Source: Schistocephalus solidus (lineage: Eukaryota > Platyhelminthes > Cestoda > Diphyllobothriidea > Diphyllobothriidae). From it: 64,000 nt of DNA. Where the stretch lies: NCBI GenBank assembly GCA_017591395.1, contig WEDG01002907.1:1-64000 (forward strand), given 5' to 3'. The notes beneath the pieces are model-generated. The model was not told the origin of the DNA. It ran no database searches and was given only the letters and a program-made list of their open reading frames with translations. The translations under genes were made by a program, and so were the position numbers. This document shows, piece by piece, positions 53,296 to 64,000 of the stretch; positions within the stretch are counted from its first letter, which is position 1; every line of letters starts with the position of its first letter.

Positions 53296-56200
53296 GAGGG
53301 GGGACGGCTAGGGCATGGGGTTACATCCATTATCGACCCGTATCATGACCGTGCGAGGTTGATCACCTGATCCAGCCGCTTACAGAGCAGATATTGCAGC
53401 GGCCTCCGCAAAGTGCAGGAGCCACCCAGTTGTCACCAGAAATATGACCGTACGGCCAGTGCCCAGCAGGTGCTTCGTACTTTAACAGTTTATGACTGGG
53501 CGATGACCGTACGTAGTTGAGTAAGGGGTAACACAATTTTATGGCATCATTAAATTTTTCCTATTTCATCGGCTTTGCTTTATTCTAATTTATTCCAGGA
53601 AATCAGTGCTTCAAAAATGGATAAAGTCGAGTGAGAAAACGAAGCACACCGCTACCATTAATTTATCTGAAATATTAAATAACAACTGCAGAGATGAGGT
53701 TGGCCACAAATGTCAGAAAGTAGGCCCGTCCAAAGCTAAAAGTTTTATATGAGTTGTATGTTCACCTCTTCAATGTGCATAGGATGAGAGTAGCTCATAA
53801 CTTGCGTTAGTTTTGTATACCCCAAAGGGAGTGGTATATCATATGCCCTTTAGAACTACTATCTAAAACCAAATTTCTCATAAATTCGATTAGGTTGAGT
53901 GAAAAAAACAGTCTGCAAAAAGAGTTCCAAAATATATAGCCTAATGCTTTTACTTACAGTTCGAATAGAAGCAACACAATATGAACAGCTGACCAACACC
54001 AAAAGGCGGCTACTTAACAGAAGAATGCTATATGCCATCAGGGCACCTAATCTGCTTTGGCATACACTTTTCCTACCTTAAAAAGCCTATTTGTTACCTG
54101 TGCATTGGCAATCATTCGTTAACTTATCCAGACAGGGGGTGGAGGTAAAGAAGTTGTGACCAGAAAAAGCAAACGCTGTAATAAGAAGGATTGCAACAAG
54201 GAGGGGAATAGTTGCGTAAAAAGCGCAAAGAAAAGAGACTAGCCTGACAGATGTTCCGTATACTGACATTAAATGCATTCCTAAATTCGACACACGTAAA
54301 TAAAGAATAAAATACCCTGGTGAGGGTTTTTCTGATAATTTTTGGCAAACAAACAATAAAAGGCCTAGGTTAATTCAGCTGCATCATCGACTTCAGCTTA
54401 TGTTCTACCTAGACGGTATAATTTAAAAGAAATAAGGAAAAATGGACCATTTTTTCAGGATCCCTGTAGCATAAATACTGACTTGAAGCCCCAAAAGCAC
54501 GTGTTTTGCTAGTTTATGCTGCTGCACGACACAATCGTAAAAGGTTCGGCTCTACTGGTAGGCCTCCAGCGCTTACCATGTGGTTTCTGGCATAAGTTTG
54601 ATTGTAGAAGTTGTAACTATCCTAATTCTAATCAATAAATAGGGCCTTGGTAATCAGAGGAGGAGACTTTGAGCAGCTGGGTGTGCAATCATCGGAACGG
54701 GACTTCTCAGCTTCAATCACCATGCTAATTCAAGTTAGATTTGATTGCCTTTTAAGCTCAACGGTTCACTTATCCTCTGCAAATACGCCTTCCATGTTTT
54801 GGAGGGGTAATGTGAGTTTAATCATCTGGACACATTTATTATGTTAAATAGAAAAGCCAGAATATAATACCTCCTGCACTTATCTTCAAATGCGGACATC
54901 TGGGAAAACATATATTTTCTTCAATCAAGTCCAAGCAATAATGATTGTAATTTAGATAATCGAATGCATATTGTTTCCGGTCACGACTCAGGCAGATGAT
55001 AGGCCTTTACCCTGGCTGTCGAATTACTGAGAAATACGCTGGGTATTTTTCAAACCCGGGTCTGTTTCTGATGCAGAAGCTGAATTCCATATATGCAAAA
55101 TGAAACCGTTTCTATTGTATTCAACTACACAATAAACAATACAAATCCACCTAAACCTTCGGGGGTTTGAAAGGCATTAGTTATTTAATGATGCCCCTGA
55201 AAGAAAAGCATGGCTTTACACACTTTAGCCTCTCCAGAAATATTTCAGCACGATAGGCACGTTACTATGCGGCTAAGACACTCAAATGTCAGTTTCCTGA
55301 AACTAATTCATTAACTGAAAAGCTCACCCCTTATAAGCAACGCTCACTCCGATATTTTGAACGGTATACACACGAGGATCTACCCTCTGACCTTTTCCGA
55401 TGTTCCACACATGCATGATATAAGCTCTTAATGCCGTTAAATTTACGACAACTTTTGAGTCATGGGTATTTATTTAAAGTTTACTTCCTCCGCGAATTAA
55501 GCCCTGCTACCAACTTTGAACAATCAACAATAATTTTGAAGTTCCAATTGACAACCCTTTTGAATTTCCTTGCTAGAAAAGTTTCAATTAACCGTACTAT
55601 AATTTGAGATGCTAAATACTTTAATTTAAAGCATGTTTCCCGTTGCTATACGTCAAGGGGTCAGTTGGTTTGAGGGTTAGAGGAAAATGTGAGCTACAGA
55701 GAGGCAGTTTTTCAGTGGAGGAGGAGAAGCTAGGAGAGAGGCCGTGTTGTGGCCAGTCAAATGAGCTGACCTTGACAGCCCTTGAAGGGGGTTCGTGGTA
55801 AGACATAGGACGCCAGGCGACAAATAATGCTCTGGTGTGCATAGTGTCGGGTTGTCAAGCTGACAGAATAAATTTTGCCATGGCCAATGCGAGGTCTGGC
55901 CAAAGGCCTTTTTTGAACACCCAGATAACTGCGTCCCTCGGTTGAGATTATTTATTGATGGAGTGGCTACAACCTAAAGGCAACCCAAAAATCTCTTAGA
56001 CTTCTACTCCGTGACCCATGTGCAAGTGCTTGAAATGAATCTGGTTATGCCCTGACCAAGCCAAGCCCGATGGGTTTTATGCATATTTTTTGCCATGGTG
56101 CGTAGCTGTTCGCATCCTGTAAACCTGAAATTCAAACAAACGAAATATGCATAGACAGTCTGCCCCTTATATGTGTGGTGAATAAATGGATAATTTTTGA

Positions 56201-58752
56201 GCGTCAGTATACTCTGAGGTGTAGCATGTGCACTAGATTTATTCCACTGTAGAAAACACCCCAGCAACACATTTCATGGGCCACTTTTGAGGAAAGGTTT
56301 TAGGATGAATCCGTTGTTTGTGACTGTACACGTTTCCGATCTAAGTGGGCAGACTACTGACCGCATCTGGGAAATTTTATTTAGGCGAAATTCACCGTGA
56401 GAAAAGTTCATATTCGAGCCCTTGTGTGGTGTGATTCCGATGAGACTTCTTTCCTAACCAATGCATCAGACTACCTAGCTGACTCGATGCAATTAAACTG
56501 GCCCATTTTTTGTATTGCATGACCCATGCTTTGCTGTGATTTTTTGCTACCGATTGTGTTTCACCCACCTTGTGCGCATGCGGGCGCCCGTACTGTCGGT
56601 ACGGTAAAGTCATTCAGTATCCATATACTACTGACGGCCCATTGGCGGCTTGTGAATATCATAAGGTTTTTTCGTAGTACCTGATGAATTTCAGCTCAAA
56701 TATACATATCGAACTGCGGGCCGAGCCTAATTAAAATTTGTTAGAAGGGTCATACATTAGTTTCCCAGGAAATTAAAATTGGCAGTAAAACAGAAAGTTT
56801 GGGGTGTGTTATTAATTATTGACATAGGTTCTGTCAAGCTGACATTCATGAGAGCAATTGCTCTGACATGATTGCCATATCTGTCAGCCTAACTGGCTTC
56901 ATTTATTCAGTTGAAATTTGAAAAGAAAGCATGATTCCTCATTAGAAGTTCAACAGCCTTCTGATACGAAGGGTCGGAACATTCTGCTTATTTAAGGGCT
57001 GTTTGCTTTTTAAACATGAGAATTCCTGCGTACAACATGTTCATCGATTGCGGATGTGAACTGCGACAGTAAACCTTTGCAAAGTGACAAAGGACTGACA
57101 TTTTAAAACCTGCCGCGATGGAATATAATAGATTGTGTATTATATTAGAGTTCTTGTCTGCAGTCCACGCAAGATGACGCATAAAGACAAACCCCATTTA
57201 TAACCCCAGGGGATAAAAATAAATAACGACGGCAAGGGAGAGAGGAATAGTCATTACAGTCTCTCCTGTCCTTTTTGTTACAGGTCCATTTGAAAATTTC
57301 AAATTTTTACAGGCCTATTTCGTATCCACGCCCGTGCTTTCGCCTTTTATTTTTTATGTTTGTGTCCGAGTCAACTGGCACTAAAAATTAAATAAGACTG
57401 TGGATAAAAGTACATATATATGCAACAAGAAACTGTCGTACGCTGACAATAATGGCTCGGGGTAGGTTCAAAGGACAAATTGATTGAGCTTTTCGAGCAG
57501 CACAGTGAGGATCTCATGCAACACTGGATGGCTGGATGTCCAGAGACTGGCAGGAGAGGGGGTTGGGCTGGCCCGGTAAGAGGTACAATGACGAGTTCTT
57601 ATTTGTGTCTTCAAGCAGGGTTGACTGTTGGACTTGCGGGAGTGTCCGGAGTGGAGAGAATATCACATTCTGGGCCGCAGGGTCCACTCAGGGAGGCTCT
57701 TTTTTCCGCTTCAAGCCTCATTTCCTCTGCCTTTGCACGTACATCGATAACTGTTCGGCACGGTTCTGTTAAAAGGGGCACGTTTTTGGTTAAAAAGGGG
57801 CAAGCTAGATGGCATTCATGTAGGCAGAGATTCTAGAAAATGCTCAATCGAACCCCTGGCAGGAATAACAGGTCAGGACCTGAAATCGTCGAGCACGACG
57901 AGGAAAGGAAACTGGAGAGCCTAAGCCACTCCTAGTTACATTCGTGTGTCCGTTTAAAAATTAATTTTACTAAAATCCCTTACGAGTGGCAGTTAGCAGA
58001 GTAAAAACCCGATGAGCTGCACAAAAACATGGAAAGTTTAATCGCTTGAAACACGATAAAACGCCGACTTTTGAAAGCCAAATCAAATAAAAGTTTGCGG
58101 TAAAGTTTTTTGCCGGGATATTAATTTTGAACTGTCGATGCAGGCTCCATAATCTTGCATGCAGCATACAAAAGAGGTCATATAAGCTCCTTCTGAATCG
58201 ATTTATGGAAAATGTTTGTCCAATCGACGAATATTCCCAAATTTTAAACAGGTATATTCCCATTAGCATTGTTTCAACTAGATATTCGATATGGTTCATT
58301 TATTACACAATGTTATGCTAGGCTGTCAGTCAAGCCATTGTGAGCACGGTGAGACCAAAAACGCAGAAAAATAGCATCTATAAAATTAAAAATTTCGATA
58401 ATTGCTGGGAATTTTAGCAAAACTTCAGTTTTACTTGGAATTTGGACAAAATTATTTTTTAATTAGGAGGTAGGAACGGCCACCCGTTTGCGGGTGTTGG
58501 CAAGGAACCTCACGCAAAAGACAGCCACGGTATCTCTAACGGATTCCACGATAATCTAACAAAATTTAAAGCAAATTGATCTTTGGCTCGTGCAAGAGTG
58601 TTGTTCTTAAGACTTATCATTAGTATACGTACTAAGCAGATTTAAATGGTTGTCCATGAAGGACGAAAGCGTTCGGGCATATTGATTTGAAGCCAATGCA
58701 TATTTTACTTCAGAACGCAATGTTTTTTCAAACCGTAAACATATTCTTATAA
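53296..58752. other. No recognised gene; assorted open stretches
   Basis: About 5.4 kb. ATGACCGTRCG occurs three times (53345, 53446, 53503). 55621-55842 (minus) and 57480-57836 (plus, two overlapping frames) are modest GC-rich frames without recognisable domains. Could be intron of the gene whose exon is at 62549. Confidence 0.35.
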
Positions 58753-58966
58753 TTCCTTTGACTCAACTGAGAAAAACGCTACAGCCTCGCTGGTGTGCGT
58801 AGCAAGCACAAAGTGTGTGTGCAGCCAATGAACTTACCACCTGAGCTACGATGTTCCAATCTAGAGACATGCGTTTAATCACAGTTGGCTCAAGTTCTCA
58901 CCCGCCCAAACTACTGCAACGTGGGAAACACATCACCTCTGCTACTGTAAGTTGACTAATAGACTA
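58753..58966 (-). repeat. tRNA-derived SINE-1, degenerate third copy
   Basis: Minus strand: body related to 60077-60010, then TAGCTCAGGTGGTAAG (A box), a decayed T arm, and CTGTAGCGTTTTTCTCAG with GAGTCAAAGGAA matching the SINE-1 end CTGAGTTTTTCACAAG and GGGTCAAACGAA. Same order of parts as each arm of the fold-back at 59880-60462. Confidence 0.55.
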
Positions 58967-59914
58967 CATCGCAAACTGTCCCTCAAAGGTAAATGCATGA
59001 AACAACGTTATTTGACTGGCACGAATTTCATGCAACTGAAATTTTTTAGTATCGAATGTACATCTTTTCCAAATAGGAATTTATGATCTTTTATTTCACT
59101 AATGACCGACTGGCTGCTGTAAGTACATATGCTGCTGTTTGTGAAGTTGATAAAGGCACCATTTTCGTCTGGCAATCCGAAACTCTGGAATAGCTGTAGG
59201 CTACGGATTGCATAAGATGAGGCAACATATAATACATTTTTTGTTTTGGCCTCCACACCTGTATAGATCCTTTGAGAAAAGTCATTCTCAGTTACTCAAA
59301 TGACCGGATATTTCGTTCTTCCTTGGGTAATTTGTATAAGTTACATTTACCTTGTTCTCATGTGCTCCATAGAAATCTTAGGCTTTAATCAGTTAATAAA
59401 GGAGCATAAAAGTTTGGTATGTATAACACTTCACTTGATCAGCACCCGATTGTTTAGTTTACCAACTAGATCACCGGATCTGAGTACATTTGAAACCCTC
59501 AGTGGTGTACTTGTATAAAATACATATGGCAATATAACTTAACGTTAATTTGTATCAAACTTTGAACTTAGGTAGCAACCATTCATTTGGAACGCAGGAT
59601 ATGCTAACAATAACCGCAAAGTTTTCATTAGGTTTCACACAGGCCAACCTGGTCGCGCGGAATCAGCTACCCCAGACTACGATTGGCAAAATTCTTAGAC
59701 CATATAAATAAACCGGAAAGAGATGATGCTATGGTTGGTGCACAAGATACTAATGTATAATTAATCCTCACTTTTGACTCAAAACGCAACATTTGCTTAC
59801 GGTCTTTTAGTGCCAATATATTCAGAAAATCGGGCTTACTATTAGCTAATGCTAGTAGAGGATTTTGGAAGATTATAATAATTCGTTTGATCTACTTGTG
59901 CAAAACTTGGCAGT

Positions 59915-60000
59915 CTCAGTGGGATTCAAACCCACGCCAGCAGGGGGAAGGCTTAGTACAGCCAACGCTCTAGCCAACTGCGCTTCGAGGCTCCCACCGG
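59915..60000 (-). repeat. tRNA-like domain of SINE-1, left arm
   Basis: Minus strand: GCGCAGTTGGCTAGAGC (D arm/A box), a T arm GTGGG-TTTGAAT-CCCAC with perfect 5-bp stem, and a long variable-arm-like segment between, as in class II (Leu/Ser) tRNAs. The acceptor stem does not close, so not a working tRNA gene. Confidence 0.6.
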
Positions 60001-60341
60001 GAGCCTTGAGTTTTATCAAATTTGGGTCAAGTTTCCCACCCAGCCTAGTACAACGTATGGAACTCACCAATCCTGATAGAGTAAGCTGAGTGCCCAGACA
60101 GGATTTCCTAAACAATCAATCTAGAATCCCCCAGATGACTAACAGTCAAACAAATTATTCAAATCTGTCAAAATCCTTTAATAATTAATTGTGCCTGGTA
60201 GTCATCTGGTGGATTCTAGATTGCTTAGGAAATCCTGCCTGGACATTCCGCTTACTGTATCAGGTTTGGCGGGTTCCATACGTTGCAGTAGGATGGGCAG
60301 GTAACTTTACCCAAGTGTGATAAAGCTCACGGCTCCTGGTT

Positions 60342-60425
60342 GGGCCCCGTAGCTCAGTTGGCTAGAGCGTTGGCTGTACTAAAGCCTTTCCCTTGCTGGT
60401 GGGGGCTTGAATCCCACCAAGGCCA
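60342..60425 (+). repeat. tRNA-like domain of SINE-1, right arm
   Basis: Plus strand: GGCCCCGTAGCTCAGTTGG (A box region), GCTTGAATCCC (B box with one change), GTGGG/CCCAC T stem, 84 nt in total, ending AAGGCCA. GGCC at the two ends could pair. Flanked by short inverted repeats (TTACCCAAGTGTGATAAA and TTTTTCACAAGTGGGTCAAA). Confidence 0.6.
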
Positions 60426-60462
60426 CTGAGTTTTTCACAAGTGGGTCAAACGAACTAATGCC

Positions 60463-62548
60463 ATGTTAGTCCACCTACGAATTTGTTCACACAGGTAACA
60501 AGTAAACATAGACCGAATAAGTTGTGCAAGTACTGGCGAAACTATAGATTAAACTCATGATAGAGCGGGCCGAGTGTGTTCCATAACACGATCGGTCAGC
60601 GTCTAACTATCACTGGTAAACAGGAACTTCCAAATATTTTCCGCTGCATTAGTAGTTGGGTAGTTATCGGTTGACGAAGTGTCCATCCACTGCAAACAGG
60701 ACTTCCGCATTGCTCGTCAATTAGCTGAAAGCTTTGCTTTTGTCTGCTTTTGATAAAAGTGCATGCTGAACTAAGTCCTGGTTTTAGTACCGATTGCTTG
60801 CGGAGTAGCAACCACATCGACCACGGTGCACCGCTAGAACTGCCAGCCAGGAACTAAACTGGATCCTAGACCACACCGATCTACGAGCGCATGGACCTCT
60901 TTGGAAATTTTGCTATCCGCTCCCCCCCCCCGCGGCGCACGCATCAGCCGCGCCTGCACACGTCCACTGAGAGTCCGTTAATGGGGTGAGTGGCGCAGTT
61001 CGCTTACGGCCTAGGCCGCTGGCTAAACTGACGATGCCAGCGGGTGCGAAAGGCGTGGCTGTAGCCGCGGCCAAACTATCCAGGGTGTCAGGCGGTGAGC
61101 TATTCATGAGGAGGTAGAGGCGATCTAGAATGACAATTTTTGGCCTACCTGCTATGTTAATCAACGACACTCGAAACGTGGGTGTGTTCGAGTCGAGAAC
61201 TAGGTGGTCCACCAGTTCAGCGAAGATACCACAATGTACAGGATTCTACGGAGCACATTGTAAGGACGCTCACCGAGATTCTTGTTTGCGAAATGGCATG
61301 TAGGTGAATCTATTTCGCATATTGGTCATATCGACAGATGGGACCTATTTAGTAGACGATACAAGTGAAAGTCTGAGGAGTTGTCAATCTACATCGTTTA
61401 GACATGAATCCAGCAGTGATTAGGTCATTATCGTTTAAAATAACTAAAATAATTGTACAAATGCCTATAAATTATCATGCCCGAGAAAACTGGACCTCTG
61501 ACTGAGCTTGACCGCACTAAAGAAATGTAGCCTCACACAGGAGGTGTTCAAGACCTGGACTTCGGTCTGTATAATGAAAACCAAGGCCACATCGAACGCG
61601 AAAGATACCTAGCTGATGACTAGAGTAGAAACCACCAATTTTAATCTTTACTCATAGAAATAATCGCCCCGTAGCGGAAGTATTTTTTTATCGGAAAATT
61701 AAAATATTCCGTGAGAATGTGCCTTGAAACGATATTCAAAAGGCACTTGCCCTTGCCGTAAGACTTTACTACATCAATCGGCCTAGCATCTAAGTCATTT
61801 TAACAAAATATACTCGTGGAGCTTTAACTTTGGTCAAACAAGTCATTACAAAATTATTGGGAGGGAAATGCTTTTAAAGCCTTGGACATATCAGAGTGAT
61901 CCTGTTTTGTGGAGGAGCAACCAAAAATAAACTTCATTTTTGTTTCAAATTATATTATTTGCTAATCATTTCACATAAACTAGATTAATCATTGAATTCC
62001 GCACTGCTAATAAATATTTGGAGAGTTTAGTCAAAACTCGATACTTTATTGGGACCTTGTCCCCGTGCAAACAATTACTTTAAGTCAGAAGGAACCTAGT
62101 GTATGGGCTAATAGTTAATGTTTATTTGGGTCAAGTTTCAATTCAAAAAACCACGAGAAAAAAATCAATTTACGAAGTCACCGAAGTTTGTCCGAAGTTA
62201 GTCTTAACTGTAAGTACTTACATGTGTGCTGTACAGCGAGTAAAGCAATATATACTGCGTCAAATAGGGTTTAAATACACATTTTGTCAGAGTTATCTTA
62301 CATGCGATGGACTAACATTTCTCTAAATCCCCAACTTCAAAATGACTTTCGAAAATACTATCTAAACGTTCAACGAAGCCGCGTATTTAGATGTGAACAC
62401 GCCAGTATATTGCAGGATGCATTCAGAGTCGAAAACTATCAAAATCTTCAGGCTTAAAAAGCTCTTTCTTTGCGTACGTTGCTAAAGACAAATTTGGGTA
62501 GAGGGTGTGAAAGATTGAAGCACATTCACAAAATATTCGCAAGTTTAC
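60463..62548. other. No firm feature; GC-rich open stretch at 60913-61245 (minus)
   Basis: The minus frame 61245-60913 (about 110 codons; includes FRVSLINIAGRPKIVILD and a C-terminal Ala/Gly-rich run over a C10 tract) has protein-like composition but no convincing acceptor/donor in matching phase with the exon at 62549. The rest is AT-rich and unremarkable. Confidence 0.3.
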
Positions 62549-63052
62549 CTTTGGAGGCGGCCTCGATACTGGCGTTGTGTGGATCATCCATTCCAAGGAG
62601 CGAGGCTAATGCTCTGAAAGTTCTTGATGGAATCTGCATGCCCATGTACCTCAAGGAGGACATCGAGTCTGCGACCTGCTCTTCCTTCTCACCTTTCTCT
62701 GAAGCAATTTCTGCTCTAGTCGGCTGTTCGGAATCCGGCTTGAACTGCTCCCCATTATAGGGAAGTCCGTTCGGCACTGCCGGTCGAGGCATGCCAGCGG
62801 GCATCCAGCGGTTAGGATACGCAGGGGGTGTGCGCACGGGTCCAATCGGACGATCCACTGATACGCATCGCTGCATACGAGCGTTCTCAAGATACGAGAG
62901 GGTTATCTCGCGACTTTGTTTGCGTTGCTGGTGTATACGTTCAAATTCATGCAACACATTGGGTGTGTCCGTCGTGGAAAACTTGTGAGAACTGTTGGAA
63001 GCATTGGAGTCTTTACGTCTGGTGAGCAAGGCAACTTCACTTTGCCGACGAG
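62549..63052 (-). CDS. Candidate internal exon of a host protein-coding gene (504 bp)
   Basis: Open for 168 codons with a good acceptor (TCTCCACAG before 63052) and donor (CCAAAG then GTAAAC after 62549); length divisible by three, so skipping would keep frame. The protein is hydrophilic: RRQSEVALLTRRKDSNASN, then a charged helix HEFERIHQQRKQSREITL, a Pro-rich segment, an acidic EKGEKEEQ stretch and a closing IPSRTFRALASLLGMDD. Codon use and lack of stops differ from the decayed repeats around it. The closing motif loosely resembles the I-x-S-R-S-F-R-x-L-A motif I remember from Enigma/ZASP-type PDZ-LIM proteins, a weak hint only. No neighbouring exon identified in the window. Confidence 0.55.
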
Positions 63053-64000
63053 CTGTGGAGATTTCAATAAGATATTACAGCTTACGTTTGACTTTACATC
63101 AATCCAGGAATGAATACTTGTTAGAAAAAAATGTCTTCTCTATTGCTGGCATTTTAGTGGGGATCCCGAGAATGCTTAGCCCTCTTTCATAAAAAAACTC
63201 AGTTTTTCGACTTCTTTTACACAGTTTATCTATCAGGAATGCTTGGTGAGACTGAATTTCAGGGTAGGATTTTCTTACCTTCTCAATAAAATTTTAAGCT
63301 AAAAAGTTTATATTGTTACAGGAAAAACTATGAAAATATAATGCTTATAAATCGTAACCTCCTTCTGAACTGAACAGAATAGAGTTCTTTTGTGATTCGG
63401 TAACCGATTGAGAGCAAATTTTGACCAAAACTATTTAGGTTGGCTCAACTAACTTTTTTCAAACATTGGCGGATTCCCTGCGGTCCAATTTCTAATCCAC
63501 CCAATGATATTTGAGATGGTTAAAACATCGAACGCAAGTTGCAGTTTATTTCGCGTATCAGAATATTCAACTTTTTCCGTAGTTCAACAGAGAGACTTAG
63601 ATGCTGACGAGTTCAAACCTGGTAAAATGGTAAAAGACATTTATTGGTCACGGAGATATTGTTTGGCATCACATACCCTAAATACCACAATGAAGCTAAG
63701 GACGATTGTGATTTGTTTTGCTCTGATCTGAAGCAGAAAGCTTTGTCTACCTACCCCCACCACACACTAAGCAAGCCCAGCTGTTTTCTGGTGACAGGAA
63801 ACCACACATTGCTCTTACTCTGGTATGAGAGGAGTTGGCAAAATTTAGTAGAGTCTTCCACTAAGATAGGGTCCTACTGATCAATAAATTACTTAAACAA
63901 GCTTTCAATTAGGTTTTTGGCGTGGCTTACAAGCAGTTATTAGGACCTCATAGTGCATGGATGAGATAAAATAAGGTTACTCACGTAGACCACTTGGTTC
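63053..64000. other. Presumed intron or intergenic sequence
   Basis: Upstream (minus sense) of the candidate exon. AT-rich, short frames only, no recognisable repeat. Confidence 0.35.

Larger units (their letters stand above)
59880..60462. repeat. SINE-1 fold-back: 260-bp inverted repeat with outward tRNA-like ends
   Basis: 59880-60139 is the reverse complement of 60201-60462 (61-bp AT-rich loop), collinear from CAGATGAC/GTCATCTG at the centre to CAAACGAA/TTCGTTTG at the edges. Identity is moderate (about 75-80% by eye). Each arm has, from the centre outward, a ~140-bp body, a tRNA-like domain reading outward and a ~30-bp tail. Reading frames in it are by-products of the repeat. Confidence 0.8.

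Noticed and set aside
53345..53515. Three ATGACCGTRCG units as a regulatory array
   Set aside because: Spacing is irregular (about 100 and 57 bases) and there is no gene nearby; likely chance or remnant of an old duplication.
57480..57836. 118-codon GC-rich plus frame, possible exon
   Set aside because: No recognisable domain, a second frame overlaps with equal plausibility, and no supporting splice sites were clear.
59873..60115. Minus-strand 80-codon frame with GSLEAQLARALAVLSLPPAG
   Set aside because: Lies entirely in the SINE-1 left arm; such peptides are typical false gene models from tRNA-derived repeats.
60342..60425. Functional tRNA gene
   Set aside because: T and D arms look good, but the acceptor stem does not close properly, the anticodon arm is short of pairs, and it is part of a repeated unit.
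60913..61245. Minus-strand open stretch as a second exon of the 62549 gene
   Set aside because: Candidate acceptor is weak and the phase does not match the donor at 62549; the C-terminal part is driven by a C10 tract.

Overview
The window looks like about 64 kb of a flatworm genome, most likely a diphyllobothriidean tapeworm (Spirometra/Schistocephalus/Dibothriocephalus type). I infer this from (i) the density of decayed CR1-like non-LTR retrotransposons (LINEs) and (ii) two copies of a LINE whose reverse transcriptase (RT) is followed by C2H2 zinc fingers with the tapeworm-typical IGLVGHL and MGLFGHM helices. The organism call rests on remembered families; no search was run. Almost nothing here is an intact gene. 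Most open reading frames are pieces of broken transposons or their antisense shadows.

Layout. 1-500: ORF1 relic of LINE-C. 560-6803: LINE-B (minus), split by the younger LINE-A1 (1324-4258). 7.27-7.67 kb: CR1 3' fragment. 8611-15582: a ~7 kb inverted repeat with ~3.27 kb arms, whose arms carry a fused pair of LINE 3' halves (E1/E2), a LINE-I piece and a Ty3/gypsy pol piece; the gypsy element continues to 17013. 17.63-19.69 kb: LINE-J (minus). 20.13-21.35 kb: LINE-F1 split by E1. 21.35-24.57 kb: zinc-finger LINE-G1. 24.8-25.4 kb: E2 3' end. 26.4-30.9 kb: LINE-G2 (minus) split by LINE-H inside its finger region. 31.25-31.96 kb: diverged tandem repeats just upstream of LINE-A2 (about 31.98-37.07 kb), the longest LINE here. 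37.2-38.0 kb: internally deleted E2. 38.1-40.65 kb: LINE-K (minus). 40.65-41.0 kb: 3' end of LINE-L. 41.07-41.6 kb: a possible retropseudogene of eIF2B beta. 41.6-42.6 kb: LINE-C ORF1. 43.1-47.5 kb: LINE-F2, nearly full length but decayed. 47.5-64 kb is poorer in LINEs: a mariner relic (48.3-48.7 kb), tRNA-derived SINEs (52.7, 53.2, 58.8 kb), a 580-bp SINE fold-back (59.88-60.46 kb) and one well-formed candidate host exon (62549-63052, minus).

Most interesting points. Three LINE subfamilies (A, J, L) carry in their 3' UTRs the same RNA architecture: a lower stem, a symmetric U-rich internal loop, then an upper stem of the CUCCU/AGGAG type, with compensatory base changes between subfamilies. 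This is the architecture of ENE elements, which clamp A-rich tails in a triple helix. Separately, very short insertions (~40-130 bp) consist only of a LINE 3' hairpin plus simple tail, including one ~40-bp unit found at four independent sites. The big inverted repeat, a 319-codon frame fusing two different RT 3' halves, and conserved reading frames convergent with both zinc-finger LINEs are the other main leads.
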